From Pseudoalteromonas sp. Scap06 (lineage in GTDB: Bacteria; Pseudomonadota; Gammaproteobacteria; Enterobacterales; Alteromonadaceae), in the NCBI RefSeq assembly GCF_013394165.1, contig NZ_CP041330.1, positions 1,790,501 through 1,854,500 of the forward strand: DNA of 64,000 nt, given 5' to 3'. Positions 1 through 10,131 of the stretch are shown one piece after another. Positions within the stretch are counted from its first letter, which is position 1. Each line of letters begins with the position of its first letter. The notes under the pieces were generated by a model. That model worked only from the letters and a program-made list of their open reading frames with translations. It made no database searches and was not told where the DNA came from. The translations under genes were made by a program, and so were the position numbers.

Positions 1-551
1 GTTACGGTTATAAATTAAGAAGTTTATATCCTCGTTATCAATCAAGACAATGCGAGATACCAAGCACACACGCAGAGATGACCTATGTCACCTTCTCGGT
101 ACCGGTAACACGTAATATTAAAACGCAGTTTCAGAGCGAGGTTAACAGCCAAACTTATCAGCCGTTCTACTCTCACTTTTCAAAACTATTTACCCAATTA
201 TGTGAAGACAATAAACTCACCCATGCTGCAATGGTTGCCAATGGCGCAATGCCAATAATTCGCAACAGCCAAGTTGATAGAAATGAAGGAAATGAAGAGC
301 TACAAAAAATTAGTTTTGATATAGAAGGTTCAGCACCACAAATAAAAGTATTCTTTGAAGCCGATAAATTAGTCGAAACACTGAATTTTGTCATTGTGGC
401 AGCTGAGCATAATAAACATGAAATTGGCTATGGTCGCTTTATGAACCAAGTAGAAAAAACTATTCATGGATTATGCGATGAGTTAGCAATTAATAAGCAA
501 CGCCAAGACTTATCAGTACGCTTTTTTCAGCATATAAGTTACCCATATTAA
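1..551 (+). CDS. Uncharacterised protein, 5' end outside window
   Basis: The frame is open from base 3 to the TAA at 549-551, and the first ATG in the window (78) lies inside it. The 25 codons before that ATG read as plausible protein (YGYKLRSLYPRYQ...), so the gene probably starts outside the window and 78 is not the true start. The visible ~182 residues have no signal peptide, membrane segment or catalytic motif that I recognise; the C-terminus ends FFQHISYPY. It resembles my memory of the gammaproteobacterial DUF3083 family found beside sucD in Shewanella-type genomes, but I cannot confirm that without a search. It converges on sucD and shares a bidirectional terminator with it. Function unknown. 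Confidence 0.6.
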   Translation, partial: YGYKLRSLYPRYQSRQCEIPSTHAEMTYVTFSVPVTRNIKTQFQSEVNSQTYQPFYSHFSKLFTQLCEDNKLTHAAMVANGAMPIIRNSQVDRNEGNEELQKISFDIEGSAPQIKVFFEADKLVETLNFVIVAAEHNKHEIGYGRFMNQVEKTIHGLCDELAINKQRQDLSVRFFQHISYPY

Positions 552-593
552 TTAAACTGAACTGTGGTTAATTAGGTATCTGAACTCTAGATA

Positions 594-626
594 ACAAAAA
601 GGCTCGCAATTGCGAGCCTTTTTTAA
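594..626. terminator. Bidirectional Rho-independent terminator
   Basis: A perfect inverted repeat (AAAAAGGCTCGCAA/TTGCGAGCCTTTTT) flanked by A and T runs lies between the convergent end of the uncharacterised gene and the end of sucD. It can terminate transcription in both directions. Confidence 0.85.
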
Positions 627-640
627 AGAATAAACGCTGA

Positions 641-1513
641 TTACCAGCCTGTTTTTTCTTTAAGTGCTTTACCGATATCAGCAAGTGAACGTACAGTTTT
701 TACGCCCGCAGCTTCTAATGCAGCAAATTTCTCATCAGCAGTACCTTTACCACCAGCGATGATTGCGCCAGCGTGACCCATACGCTTACCTTCTGGTGCA
801 GTAACACCAGCAATGTAAGAAACAACAGGTTTAGTAACGTTAGCTTTGATGTACTCTGCAGCTTCTTCTTCTGCAGTACCACCAATTTCACCAATCATTA
901 CGATTGCTTCAGTTTGTGGATCTTTTTCGAACAATTCTAGAACGTCGATAAAGTTAGTACCTGGAATTGGATCACCACCAATACCAACACAAGAAGACTG
1001 ACCAAAACCAGCATCTGTAGTTTGCTTAACTGCTTCGTACGTTAAAGTACCAGAGCGAGAAACAATACCTACTTTACCAGGCTTGTGGATGTGACCAGGC
1101 ATGATACCAATCTTAGTCTCACCAGGAGTGATAACACCTGGACAGTTTGGACCAATCATACGAGTACCTGTTTGATCTAGTTTAACTTTAACGTCAACCA
1201 TATCAAGTGTAGGAATACCTTCAGTGATACAAACAATCAGCTCGATACCTGCATCGATAGCTTCTAAGATTGCATCTTTACAGAAAGGTGCTGGTACGTA
1301 AATCACAGATGCAGTTGCACCTGTTGCTTCTACAGCGTCACGTACTGTGTTAAATACTGGAAGACCAAGGTGCGTTTGACCGCCTTTACCTGGGCTTACA
1401 CCACCAACCATTTGTGTACCGTACTCAAGCGCTTGCTCTGAGTGGAAAGTACCTTGACCACCAGTGAAACCTTGACAGATAACTTTTGTATCTTTATTGA
1501 TTAATACAGACAT
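641..1513 (-). CDS. sucD: Succinyl-CoA synthetase alpha subunit
   Basis: Alpha subunit of ADP/GDP-forming succinate-CoA ligase, which converts succinyl-CoA to succinate with nucleotide triphosphate formation in the cytoplasmic TCA cycle. At 290 residues it has the usual family length. The N-terminal CoA-binding Rossmann region carries [13 protein letters not shown] (about 15-27), and the phosphohistidine is seen in [17 protein letters not shown] (His247). The start codon overlaps the stop of sucC by one base, so the two subunits are translationally coupled. It is the last gene of the sdh-suc block and is followed by a strong terminator. Identification is secure. Confidence 0.98.
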   Translation of the reverse strand: MSVLINKDTKVICQGFTGGQGTFHSEQALEYGTQMVGGVSPGKGGQTHLGLPVFNTVRDAVEATGATASVIYVPAPFCKDAILEAIDAGIELIVCITEGIPTLDMVDVKVKLDQTGTRMIGPNCPGVITPGETKIGIMPGHIHKPGKVGIVSRSGTLTYEAVKQTTDAGFGQSSCVGIGGDPIPGTNFIDVLELFEKDPQTEAIVMIGEIGGTAEEEAAEYIKANVTKPVVSYIAGVTAPEGKRMGHAGAIIAGGKGTADEKFAALEAAGVKTVRSLADIGKALKEKTGW

Positions 1514-2679
1514 TATTTGCCCTCCGCAGCAGCAACAACTTTTTCAGCCGCGTCTGTTAATGATTCAGCAGCGATGATGTTAAGATCAGACTTAGCAAGT
1601 ACTTCACGGCCTAATTCAGCATTAGTACCTTCTAAACGTACAACTACTGGAACTGTTACACCTACTTCTTTAACTGCGCCAATGATGCCTTCAGCAATCA
1701 TGTCACAACGAACGATTCCGCCGAAGATGTTAACTAAAACAGCTTTAACGTTGTCATCTGAAAGGATGATTTTGAATGCTTCAGAAACACGTTCTTTAGT
1801 CGCGCCGCCACCAACATCTAGGAAGTTAGCTGGCTTGCCACCGTGTAGGTTTACGATGTCCATAGTACCCATTGCTAGGCCTGCACCGTTAACCATACAA
1901 CCTACGTTACCATCTAGGGCTACGTAGTTAAGCTCGAAGCTTGCTGCGTGAGCTTCACGTGCATCTTCTTGAGATGGATCGTGCATTTCACGGATTTTAG
2001 GTTGACGGTAAAGTGCATTACCATCGATACCAATTTTACCGTCTAGACAGTGAAGGTTACCTTCATCTGTGATTACTAGTGGGTTGATTTCAAGTAATGC
2101 GAAATCGAAATCGTTGAACATGTTGCCAAGACCCATAAAGATCTTAACGAACTGTTTCATTTGTGTTGGGTTAAGACCCAATTTAAAACCAAGCTCACGA
2201 GCTTGGTAAGCTTGAGGACCTACTAAAGGATCAATCTCAGCTTTGTGGATAAGTTCTGGTGTTTCTTCAGCAACAGTTTCAATTTCAACGCCGCCTTCAG
2301 TAGACGCCATGAACACAACTTTACGAGAAGCACGGTCAACAACAGCACCTAGGTACAGTTCGTTTGCGATATCTGTACAGCTTTCTACTAAAATTTTAGC
2401 AACTGGCTGGCCTTTCTCGTCTGTTTGGTAAGTAACTAGGTTTTTACCTAACCAGTTAGCTGCAAACGCTTTAACTTCGTCGATAGTTTTAACTAGCTTT
2501 ACACCGCCAGCTTTACCACGTCCACCTGCGTGAACCTGAGTTTTAACAACCCACATATCGCCGCCAATTTTTTCAGCAGCTGCTGCAGCTTCTTCAGGTG
2601 TATCGCAAGCGAAACCTTGAGAAACTGGTAAACCATATTCGGCAAAAAGTTGTTTTGCCTGATACTCATGCAAATTCAT
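1513..2679 (-). CDS. sucC: Succinyl-CoA synthetase beta subunit
   Basis: Beta subunit of succinate-CoA ligase, which binds nucleotide and Mg2+ through an ATP-grasp domain and pairs with SucD. The protein starts [19 protein letters not shown], as in the family, and its 388 residues match the E. coli protein. Visible motifs are [12 protein letters not shown] (about 50-62, nucleotide contact), LEINPLV (Mg2+/nucleotide site) and the C-terminal [13 protein letters not shown] loop. It overlaps sucD by one base. The 176 bp upstream hold a strong terminator for sucB, so sucCD probably has its own promoter or depends on readthrough. Confidence 0.98.
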   Translation of the reverse strand: MNLHEYQAKQLFAEYGLPVSQGFACDTPEEAAAAAEKIGGDMWVVKTQVHAGGRGKAGGVKLVKTIDEVKAFAANWLGKNLVTYQTDEKGQPVAKILVESCTDIANELYLGAVVDRASRKVVFMASTEGGVEIETVAEETPELIHKAEIDPLVGPQAYQARELGFKLGLNPTQMKQFVKIFMGLGNMFNDFDFALLEINPLVITDEGNLHCLDGKIGIDGNALYRQPKIREMHDPSQEDAREAHAASFELNYVALDGNVGCMVNGAGLAMGTMDIVNLHGGKPANFLDVGGGATKERVSEAFKIILSDDNVKAVLVNIFGGIVRCDMIAEGIIGAVKEVGVTVPVVVRLEGTNAELGREVLAKSDLNIIAAESLTDAAEKVVAAAEGK

Positions 2680-2697
2680 GATGCTTTATCCAATTTT

Positions 2698-2729
2698 TTA
2701 TATTAAAAGAGCTGAATATTTATGCAAAT
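2698..2729 (-). promoter_or_regulatory. Candidate sucCD promoter
   Basis: On the minus strand TTTGCA and TAATAT are separated by 17 bases within the AT-rich stretch just upstream of sucC. Each matches the sigma-70 consensus at about 4 of 6 positions, so the call is weak. It is listed because the sucB terminator directly upstream implies that sucCD needs a separate transcription start. A second possible -10 (TATACT, near 2755-2760) lies further upstream. Confidence 0.25.
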
Positions 2730-2803
2730 AAACAACTATCCCAAATTGCGTGCCTAGTATAGATCTCATGGCGCTACATGAAAACCCCAGTATGACCTTA
2801 GGC

Positions 2804-2838
2804 GCAAAAAAAAAGCTGTGATTTTAACTCACAGCTTA
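2804..2838 (-). terminator. Rho-independent terminator between sucB and sucC
   Basis: On the minus strand, a perfect 9-bp stem (AAGCTGTGA/TCACAGCTT, 2813-2821 with 2829-2837) is followed by nine T residues (A run at 2806-2814 on the plus strand). It begins 18 bases after the sucB stop codon. The orientation specifically ends transcripts coming from sucB, before sucC. Confidence 0.85.
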
Positions 2839-2855
2839 TATTTCATACTACTTAA

Positions 2856-4373
2856 TTAAACATCTAGCAGTAAACGTGTTGGATCTTCAAGTAACTCTTT
2901 AATTGTTACTAAGAAACCAACTGATTCTTTACCATCGATTTGGCGATGATCGTAAGATAACGCTAAATACATCATAGGTAAGATTTCAACTTTACCATTA
3001 ACAGCCATTGGACGATCTTGGATTTTGTGCATACCTAAGATTGAAGACTGCGGTAAGTTAATGATTGGTGTTGATAGTAATGAGCCGAATACACCACCGT
3101 TAGTAATAGTGAAATTACCGCCAGTCATATCATCAAGTGTTAGCTTGCCATCACGACCTTTAAGGGCTAGTTCACGAATACCTTTTTCGATTTCTGCAAC
3201 TGATAATTTGTCACAATCTTTAAGTACTGGCGTTACTAAGCCACGTGGCGTAGAAACAGCAATACTGATGTCGAAATAGTTGTGATAAACAATATCATCG
3301 CCATCAATTGATGCATTTACATCTGGGAAACGCTTTAACGCTTCAGTTACCGCTTTCACATAGAAAGACATGAAGCCTAAACGGATACCGTGACGCTTTT
3401 CAAATACTTCTTGGTACTGCTTACGAAGGTCCATAATTGGCTTCATATTAACTTCGTTAAACGTGGTTAACATTGCAGTTGAGTTTTTCGCTTCAAGAAG
3501 ACGATTAGCAATCGTTTTACGTAAACGTGTCATAGGCACACGTTTTTGAGTACGGTCACCCATTGGTGCTGCTGGTGCTGCTTCTGCTTTTGCTGCTGGA
3601 GCAGGTGCTTTTAAGAATTGATCAACATCTTCTTTAGTCACACGGCCATTTTTACCTGAGCCTTTGATTTTTGAAGCATCAAGGCCTTTCTCAGCAATTA
3701 AACGACGAACTGATGGCGTTAGCACATCTGAACTATCGCTTGAGCTTTCTTCTTTGGCTGCTGGTGCATCCGCTTTAGCTTCAGATTTAGCTGGTGCAGC
3801 GCCTGCTTTTACCTTACCAATTACTTGCTCACCAAGAACGGTATCGCCTTCGTCATGGATTATTTCACCCATAACGCCGTCTTCTTGGGCAACAACTTCA
3901 AGTACAACTTTATCTGTTTCGATATCTACCAAGTTTTGGTCACGTGTTACCGCGTCACCTGGTTGAACATGCCAAGTAGCAATTGTTGCATCTGCAACTG
4001 ATTCTGGAAGTACAGGTACTTTAATATCCACTTCTTTACCTTCTGATGCTGGTGCTGATTGCGCCGCAGGCGCGTCTTCTGATTTATCTGATGCTGAGTC
4101 ATCTTCTTTTGACTCTTTAGTTGCCGGTGCTTCATCTGCATCGCCAATTAAACCGATCACTTGGTCGCCAAGTACCGTAGCACCTTCTTCTTGTGAAATT
4201 TCAGTGATTACACCATCGTTTTGTGCAACCACCTCTAAAACCACTTTGTCTGTTTCAATATCTACTAAGTTTTGGTCACGGCTTACTTTGTCGCCAACAC
4301 TTACATGCCATGTAGCAACGGAAGCATCTGCAACCGACTCAGGAAGAACAGGAACTTTAATCTCTGTGCTCAT
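2856..4373 (-). CDS. sucB: Dihydrolipoyl succinyltransferase (E2o), two lipoyl domains
   Basis: E2 core of the 2-oxoglutarate dehydrogenase complex; it transfers the succinyl group to CoA. Two tandem biotinyl/lipoyl domains are visible, at about residues 2-77 and 114-190, each with the lipoylation motif [11 protein letters not shown] (Lys43 and Lys155). They are joined by an Ala/Ser/Glu-rich linker. A peripheral E3-binding domain (about 215-255) and a second Ala-rich linker follow, then the acyltransferase domain with catalytic SYDHRQIDG (His476, Asp480). At 505 residues it is about 100 longer than E. coli SucB, which has one lipoyl domain. It starts 3 bp after sucA ends and is followed by a terminator. 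Confidence 0.97.
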   Translation of the reverse strand: MSTEIKVPVLPESVADASVATWHVSVGDKVSRDQNLVDIETDKVVLEVVAQNDGVITEISQEEGATVLGDQVIGLIGDADEAPATKESKEDDSASDKSEDAPAAQSAPASEGKEVDIKVPVLPESVADATIATWHVQPGDAVTRDQNLVDIETDKVVLEVVAQEDGVMGEIIHDEGDTVLGEQVIGKVKAGAAPAKSEAKADAPAAKEESSSDSSDVLTPSVRRLIAEKGLDASKIKGSGKNGRVTKEDVDQFLKAPAPAAKAEAAPAAPMGDRTQKRVPMTRLRKTIANRLLEAKNSTAMLTTFNEVNMKPIMDLRKQYQEVFEKRHGIRLGFMSFYVKAVTEALKRFPDVNASIDGDDIVYHNYFDISIAVSTPRGLVTPVLKDCDKLSVAEIEKGIRELALKGRDGKLTLDDMTGGNFTITNGGVFGSLLSTPIINLPQSSILGMHKIQDRPMAVNGKVEILPMMYLALSYDHRQIDGKESVGFLVTIKELLEDPTRLLLDV

Positions 4374-4376
4374 TGC

Positions 4377-7196
4377 TTATCCTTTCTTTTCTATAGTAAG
4401 CGCGTCGGCAACGAGCGCTTGTTGTTCTTTAGTATGTACTGACATATAACCACATGCAGGTGATGCTGAAGCTTTACGACCAGCATATTTTAATTTTGCA
4501 TCTTGTGGAATTGCATCAATAAAGTGATGTTGAGAACAGTACCAAGCACCTTGGTTTTGCGGCTCTTCCTGACACCATACAAAATCAGTAACATGCTGAT
4601 AACGCTCAATAATCGTCTTCATTTCGTCATGTGGGAACGGGTATAGCTGTTCAACACGAACAATAGCAATGTTGTCTTGCTCAAGTTTACGACGTTCTTG
4701 CAATAATTCGTAGTAAACTTTACCACTACAAAATACAACACGTTCTACTTTCTTAGCATCAATATCATCAATTTCATCGATCACATTGTGGAATACGCCC
4801 TCTGATAGTTCTTCAAGCGATGATGTAGCTAATGGATGACGAAGCAATGATTTTGGCGTCATAACAATCAATGGGCGACGAAGAGGTCTAACCGATTGAC
4901 GACGAAGCATTGCATAAACTTGTGCAGGTGTAGATGGTACACATACTTGCATATTATGATCAGCACACAGCTGTAAAAAGCGCTCAAGACGTGCAGAGCT
5001 ATGCTCAGGGCCTTGGCCTTCATAACCATGTGGTAGCAAACATGTCAGGCCACATAAACGACCCCACTTTTGCTCACCTGAACTTAAGAATTGGTCAAAA
5101 ACAACTTGTGCACCATTGGCGAAATCACCAAATTGCGCTTCCCATAAAACAAGTGAGGTCGGCTCTGCTGTTGCATAACCATATTCAAACGCTAATACCG
5201 CTTCTTCAGATAGCACCGAATCAAATACTTCAAACGTACCTTGATCTTCACTAATGTTTTGTAGTGGTAAGTATGTTGCACCGTCTTGTTGACCGTGAAC
5301 AACCGCATGGCGATGGAAGAAGGTACCACGGCCAGAGTCTTGACCTGTTAGGCGAATGTCAGTGCCCTCAGCTGCAATAGTTGCATACGCTAAAGTCTCC
5401 GCCATACCCCAATCAAGTGCTTTTTCACCAGCTGCCATAGCTTTACGATCATCGTATATTTTCTTAACACGAGATTGCGCTTTGTGATCTTCAGGGTAGC
5501 TTGCGACAATGTTACCGAGCTCTTTGAGTTTCTCTACAGAAACGCTCGCGTCGTAGTCAACATTCCAATCATGACCAACGTATTTAGCCCAATCAGAAGA
5601 ATGTGACGTTTCTGGTTGAATTTCTTCAACTACGCAGTTGCCATCATCTAAGCCATTACGATAATCATCTGCAAGTGCTTTCACTTCGTTTTCTGTGAAA
5701 GAACCTTCCGAAATTAACTGATCTGCATAGATTAAGCGAGGAACTGGGTGTTTTTTAATTTTTTGATACATAACAGGCTGTGTAGCATTAGGCTCATCAG
5801 CTTCGTTATGACCATGGCGACGGTAACAAACAAGGTCAATCACAACATCACGTTTAAACTGGTTTCTGAAATCAAGCGCTAATTGCGTAACAAACGCAAC
5901 CGCTTCAGGATCATCAGAGTTTACATGGAAGATTGGTGATTGAACCATTTTTGCAATATCAGTACAGTAATCAGTAGAGCGTACATCGTCTTGCTTGCTT
6001 GTTGTAAAACCAACTTGGTTATTAACAACAATACGAATGCTACCACCACAACTAAATGCATTAGTTTGTGATAAGTTAAACGTTTCTTGTACTACACCCT
6101 GACCTGCGATTGCAGAGTCGCCGTGAATAGTAATAGGAAGTGCTTTGCTGCCCGTTTTGTCGTTTAGACGATCAAGGCGTGCGCGCACAGACCCCATAAC
6201 CACAGGATTTACGATTTCTAAGTGCGATGGGTTAAACGCAAGTGCCATGTGCACATTGCCACCTTTGGTCGCGAAATCTGAAGAGTAACCCATGTGATAC
6301 TTAACATCACCAGAGCTTAAAGTATCTTTGTGTTTACCAGCAAATTCATCAAATAATTCTGATGGATTTTTACCAAGTACATTCACAAGTACGTTCAAGC
6401 GTCCGCGGTGAGCCATGCCGATTACGGCTTCTTTTTGGCCACTTTCACCCGCGCGGTGTATAAGCTCTTTAAGCATAGGCACTAACGCATCGCCACCTTC
6501 AAGTGAGAAACGCTTAGCACCCGGGAACTTAGCCCCTAAATATTTTTCAAGACCATCAGCCGCTGTCAATCCTTTAAGGATACGAAGCTTTTCATTTTTA
6601 TCGAATTTTGGCCTAGACTGAACAGACTCTAAACGCTGTTGTAACCAACGTTTTTCTTCTGTTGATGTGATGTGCATATACTCTGCGCCAATAGAACCAC
6701 AATATGTAGTTTTTAGTGCTTGGTATAACTCACCTAAAGGCATAGTATCGCGGCCTACGGCAAACGATCCTACGTTAAATTCGCGGTCAAAGTCAGCATT
6801 TGATAAGTCGTGGTACTCTAGCTCTAAATCTCGTACACGTTCGCGTTGCCAAATACCTAGTGGATCTAGGTTTGCATTTTGGTGTCCACGAAAACGGAAA
6901 GCATTAATAAGTTGCAGAACTTTAACCTGTTTAAGGTCACCGCCACTGCCCTCTGCTACCACTACTTCTCTATGCTTGTTTTTAGCAAGCGCCGCAAATT
7001 GTGAACGAACTTCTGAATGTTTTACTTCAACATCCACACCATCTACTTTTGGTAATTGTTCGAACACTTCTCGCCATTCTTCTGGCACCGAAGTCGCATC
7101 GTCTAAATACGCTTCATAAAGCTCTTCAACATAAGCAACGTTACCGCCGTTTAAATGTGAAGATTCTAGCCATGCCTTCATCACACCTTCGTGCAT
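4377..7196 (-). CDS. sucA: 2-oxoglutarate dehydrogenase E1 component
   Basis: Thiamine-diphosphate-dependent E1o subunit that decarboxylates 2-oxoglutarate and succinylates the lipoyl groups of SucB. At 939 residues it is close to E. coli SucA (933). The N-terminus (MKAWLESSHLNGGN from residue 6) matches the family, supporting the annotated start. Motifs include MAHRGRLNVL, the ThDP/Mg2+ region IHGDSAIAGQGVVQETFN (about 355-375) and CYRRHGHNEADEP, followed by the transketolase-type pyrimidine-binding domain with GYEGQGPEHSSARLERFLQ. sucB follows after 3 bp. The 87-bp gap to sdhB contains a long hairpin but little room for a strong promoter, so cotranscription with sdh is likely. Confidence 0.98.
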   Translation of the reverse strand: MHEGVMKAWLESSHLNGGNVAYVEELYEAYLDDATSVPEEWREVFEQLPKVDGVDVEVKHSEVRSQFAALAKNKHREVVVAEGSGGDLKQVKVLQLINAFRFRGHQNANLDPLGIWQRERVRDLELEYHDLSNADFDREFNVGSFAVGRDTMPLGELYQALKTTYCGSIGAEYMHITSTEEKRWLQQRLESVQSRPKFDKNEKLRILKGLTAADGLEKYLGAKFPGAKRFSLEGGDALVPMLKELIHRAGESGQKEAVIGMAHRGRLNVLVNVLGKNPSELFDEFAGKHKDTLSSGDVKYHMGYSSDFATKGGNVHMALAFNPSHLEIVNPVVMGSVRARLDRLNDKTGSKALPITIHGDSAIAGQGVVQETFNLSQTNAFSCGGSIRIVVNNQVGFTTSKQDDVRSTDYCTDIAKMVQSPIFHVNSDDPEAVAFVTQLALDFRNQFKRDVVIDLVCYRRHGHNEADEPNATQPVMYQKIKKHPVPRLIYADQLISEGSFTENEVKALADDYRNGLDDGNCVVEEIQPETSHSSDWAKYVGHDWNVDYDASVSVEKLKELGNIVASYPEDHKAQSRVKKIYDDRKAMAAGEKALDWGMAETLAYATIAAEGTDIRLTGQDSGRGTFFHRHAVVHGQQDGATYLPLQNISEDQGTFEVFDSVLSEEAVLAFEYGYATAEPTSLVLWEAQFGDFANGAQVVFDQFLSSGEQKWGRLCGLTCLLPHGYEGQGPEHSSARLERFLQLCADHNMQVCVPSTPAQVYAMLRRQSVRPLRRPLIVMTPKSLLRHPLATSSLEELSEGVFHNVIDEIDDIDAKKVERVVFCSGKVYYELLQERRKLEQDNIAIVRVEQLYPFPHDEMKTIIERYQHVTDFVWCQEEPQNQGAWYCSQHHFIDAIPQDAKLKYAGRKASASPACGYMSVHTKEQQALVADALTIEKKG

Positions 7197-7239
7197 TTAT
7201 AAGCCCTTTTTTTTAGCGCAGAAATTAATAGTTATATAA

Positions 7240-7270
7240 CAAGATGGCTAATAAAATATTAGCCATCTTT
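7240..7270. promoter_or_regulatory. Perfect 12-bp hairpin in the sdhB-sucA gap
   Basis: AGATGGCTAATA (7242-7253) pairs perfectly with TATTAGCCATCT (7257-7268) around a 3-base loop. On the minus (transcribed) strand the stem is followed by TTGTTATATAAC rather than a T run, so it is a poor terminator. It may be an RNA-processing or 3'-end-stabilising element between the sdh and suc segments, or an attenuator. The role is inferred. Confidence 0.5.
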
Positions 7271-7283
7271 CGTCTACTTGAAA

Positions 7284-8000
7284 TTAAACCGAGCGGTTTA
7301 ATAACATAGATTTTATTTGCCCAATTGCTTTAGTCGGGTTAAGACCCTTAGGACAAACGCTAACACAGTTCATGATACTGTGGCAACGGAACACACTGAA
7401 TGCATCGTCTAAGTCAGCTAAACGCTCTTCTGTTGCAGTATCTCGGCTATCAGCTAAGAAACGGTAAGCATGAAGAAGGCCTGCTGGACCTATAAACTTA
7501 TCTGGATTCCACCAGAAAGAAGGACACGATGTAGAACAACATGCACATAAAATACACTCATAAAGCCCATCTAATTTATCACGTTCTTCGATAGATTGAA
7601 GACGTTCGCCTGCAGCAGGCTCGTCATTTATTAGATACGGTTTTACTTTTTCGTATTGAGTGTAGAACTGACTCATGTCAATAACAAGGTCACGAACAAC
7701 AGGAAGTCCCGGTAATGGACGTACTACGATTTTACCTTTGCCATTTTTTTGTAGCGTAGATAAAGGAGTAATACATGCTAAGCCGTTCTTACCATTCATG
7801 TTTACACCGTCTGAACCACACACGCCTTCACGGCATGAACGACGGAATGATAGTGTAGGATCTTGCTCTTTTAATAATAAAAGTGCATCCAATACCATCA
7901 TGTCTTGGCCTTCCTCAGTTTGCAAAGTGTATTCTTGCATACGAGGTGCGTTGTCAACATCCGGATTGTAACGATAAACTGAAAATTGTACTTGTGCCAT
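7284..8000 (-). CDS. sdhB: Succinate dehydrogenase iron-sulfur subunit
   Basis: Iron-sulfur subunit of complex II, passing electrons from the SdhA flavin to quinone. Cluster ligands are plain: [11 protein letters not shown] and a later Cys for [2Fe-2S], then [12 protein letters not shown] and [17 protein letters not shown] for the [4Fe-4S] and [3Fe-4S] centres. The open frame extends upstream to 8045, but I place the start at the ATG at 8000 ([11 protein letters not shown]). That ATG is preceded by AGGAGCGAG, begins 10 bp after the sdhA stop, and gives 238 residues, the E. coli length. Third structural product after sdhD and sdhA in the operon. Confidence 0.97.
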   Translation of the reverse strand: MAQVQFSVYRYNPDVDNAPRMQEYTLQTEEGQDMMVLDALLLLKEQDPTLSFRRSCREGVCGSDGVNMNGKNGLACITPLSTLQKNGKGKIVVRPLPGLPVVRDLVIDMSQFYTQYEKVKPYLINDEPAAGERLQSIEERDKLDGLYECILCACCSTSCPSFWWNPDKFIGPAGLLHAYRFLADSRDTATEERLADLDDAFSVFRCHSIMNCVSVCPKGLNPTKAIGQIKSMLLNRSV

Positions 8001-8010
8001 CGTCTCGCTC

Positions 8011-9783
8011 CTAGTAGGTACGTGCTTTAGGTGGGAATGCTTCACGTAGCTTGGGCTCGTAGTTTACTTTACGCTTGCTCATTTCATCCGTTACCGGATT
8101 AAATACTGAGTGACATAACCAGTTTTCGTCATCACGATCTGGGAAGTCAAAGCGAGAGTGTGCACCACGGCTTTCAGTACGGAAGTTTGCAGCTACTGCA
8201 GTTGAGTAAGCTGTTTCCATTAAGTTGTCTAATTCTAAACATTCAATACGCATGGTGTTGAAGTCTGATGATTTATCATCAAGACGTGCATGCTGTAAGC
8301 GTTCACGAATTTCTTTAAGCTCAGTAAGACCAGTTGCCATTGAGTCACCTTCACGGAATACCGAGAAGTTAAGCTGCATACACTGCTGTAGGTCTTTCTT
8401 GATTTGTACTGGGTCTTCACCTTGACCAACTGTTGAGCTTTCCCAACGGTTAAAGCGAGCTAAAGACGCTTCTAAATCAGACTCAGAAGCCGCTTTAGAA
8501 ATTTCAACGTCATTTAGGTATTTACCTAAGAAGTTACCAGCAGCACGGCCAAATACAACTAAATCAAGTAATGAGTTACCACCTAAGCGGTTAGCACCGT
8601 GAACAGATACACATGCAATCTCACCAACAGCAAATAAACCCTGTACTACTTTTTCGTTACCAGCGGCATCGATATTAAGTACTTGACCATTTACGTTAGT
8701 TGGCACACCACCCATCATGTAGTGACATGTTGGGATAACTGGAATTGGTTCTTTTGCAGGATCAACGTGAGCAAATGTTTTAGCAAGATCGCATACACCT
8801 GGAAGACGTAAATTAAGCGTTTCTTCGCCTAAGTGGTCAAGTTTCAACTTAAGGTGAGGACCCCAAGGACCATCACAACCACGACCTTCACGAATCTCTG
8901 TCATCATTGAACGAGCAACAACGTCACGAGATGCTAAATCTTTAGCATTTGGTGCATAGCGCTCCATGAAGCGTTCGCCATCTTTATTTAAAAGATAACC
9001 ACCTTCACCACGACAACCTTCGGTTACTAGTGTACCAGCACCTGCAATACCTGTCGGGTGGAATTGCCACATTTCCATGTCTTGCATAGAAATACCAGCA
9101 CGAGTCGCCATACCAACACCGTCACCAGTGTTAATGTGAGCATTAGTTGTTGATGCAAAAATACGACCTGCACCACCAGTAGCTAACACAACTGCTTTTG
9201 ATTTGAAGAAAGTGATTTCACCTGTTTCAATTTCAATCGCTGTACAACCTACTACATCGCCATTATCGTTTTTAACTAAATCAAGTGCATACCATTCAGA
9301 AAATACATTTGTTTTGTTTTTAACGTTTTGTTGATATAGAAGATGTAATAATGCGTGACCAGTACGGTCAGCAGCTGCTGCGGTACGTGCAGCTTGTTCA
9401 CCACCAAAGTTTTTCGATTGACCACCGAAAGGACGTTGGTAAACACGGCCATTTTCAAAACGAGAAAATGGTAGACCCATGTTTTCTAGTTCAGTAATAG
9501 CTTCTGGGCCTGTATTACACATGTATTCGATAGCGTCTTGGTCACCGATAAAATCGGAACCTTTGACGGTATCATACATATGCCATTCCCAGTTATCTTC
9601 ATGCGAATTACCTAACGCTACTGTAATACCACCTTGAGCAGATACAGTGTGTGAGCGTGTCGGAAAAACTTTAGAGATTAGTGCACATGTTTTGCCAGAT
9701 TCAGTAATAGCAAGAGCAGCGCGCATACCTGCACCACCGGCACCAATTACTACGGCGTCAAATTCACGAACAGAATATTTCAC
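8011..9783 (-). CDS. sdhA: Succinate dehydrogenase flavoprotein subunit
   Basis: Catalytic subunit of complex II, oxidising succinate to fumarate with covalent FAD. The 590 residues fit the family (E. coli 588). Visible elements are the FAD Rossmann motif [10 protein letters not shown] (about 14-23), the flavinylation context [16 protein letters not shown], the substrate-binding [13 protein letters not shown] region and the active-site [10 protein letters not shown] arginine. A C-terminal segment, [14 protein letters not shown], is also present. The start codon directly abuts the sdhD stop, and sdhB follows after 10 bp. Membrane attachment is through SdhC/SdhD. Confidence 0.98.
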   Translation of the reverse strand: MKYSVREFDAVVIGAGGAGMRAALAITESGKTCALISKVFPTRSHTVSAQGGITVALGNSHEDNWEWHMYDTVKGSDFIGDQDAIEYMCNTGPEAITELENMGLPFSRFENGRVYQRPFGGQSKNFGGEQAARTAAAADRTGHALLHLLYQQNVKNKTNVFSEWYALDLVKNDNGDVVGCTAIEIETGEITFFKSKAVVLATGGAGRIFASTTNAHINTGDGVGMATRAGISMQDMEMWQFHPTGIAGAGTLVTEGCRGEGGYLLNKDGERFMERYAPNAKDLASRDVVARSMMTEIREGRGCDGPWGPHLKLKLDHLGEETLNLRLPGVCDLAKTFAHVDPAKEPIPVIPTCHYMMGGVPTNVNGQVLNIDAAGNEKVVQGLFAVGEIACVSVHGANRLGGNSLLDLVVFGRAAGNFLGKYLNDVEISKAASESDLEASLARFNRWESSTVGQGEDPVQIKKDLQQCMQLNFSVFREGDSMATGLTELKEIRERLQHARLDDKSSDFNTMRIECLELDNLMETAYSTAVAANFRTESRGAHSRFDFPDRDDENWLCHSVFNPVTDEMSKRKVNYEPKLREAFPPKARTY

Positions 9784-10131
9784 TTAAACACCCCATAAAA
9801 CGATTAAACCTACAGCTACGTAAGCAACAGCCATTAGGTTTAGTACAAAGCCTAAGAAAGCACGCAATTTAGCGCCCTTTACATAGTCGGTTAGAACCTG
9901 CCAAAGGCCGATACGGGTATGAACCATAATGCAAACTAGGGTGATTAATGTCGCCCCTTTCATTGCTAGGTTAGAGAATAGGCCTGTCCAGGCGTCATAT
10001 GTGACTTCTGGCATTGCTAAAAAATAGCCAATAATAAAAATTGCATATGCACTGATTATTAATGCCGTTGTGCGTAGAGATACAAAATCTTGTACGCCAT
10101 CACGTTTAAGAGTTGCTTGATTTAAGACCAT
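9784..10131 (-). CDS. sdhD: Succinate dehydrogenase membrane anchor subunit
   Basis: Small hydrophobic anchor that with SdhC binds haem b and quinone and holds SdhAB on the inner membrane. There are three predicted membrane helices (about 22-40, 55-80 and 90-112). The motif HTRIGLWQVLTDYVK contains the haem-ligand His and the Asp-Tyr quinone-site pair known from E. coli SdhD. I choose the ATG at 10131 (MVLNQATLKRDGVQD) over 10137 because it aligns with the family N-terminus and gives 115 residues as in E. coli. It overlaps the end of sdhC by 10 bases, implying coupling. Confidence 0.95.
   Translation of the reverse strand: MVLNQATLKRDGVQDFVSLRTTALIISAYAIFIIGYFLAMPEVTYDAWTGLFSNLAMKGATLITLVCIMVHTRIGLWQVLTDYVKGAKLRAFLGFVLNLMAVAYVAVGLIVLWGV

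Noticed and set aside
78..551. ATG at 78 as the true start of the first gene
   Set aside because: The frame stays open to the window edge and the upstream codons read as protein, so the gene is truncated by the window rather than starting here.
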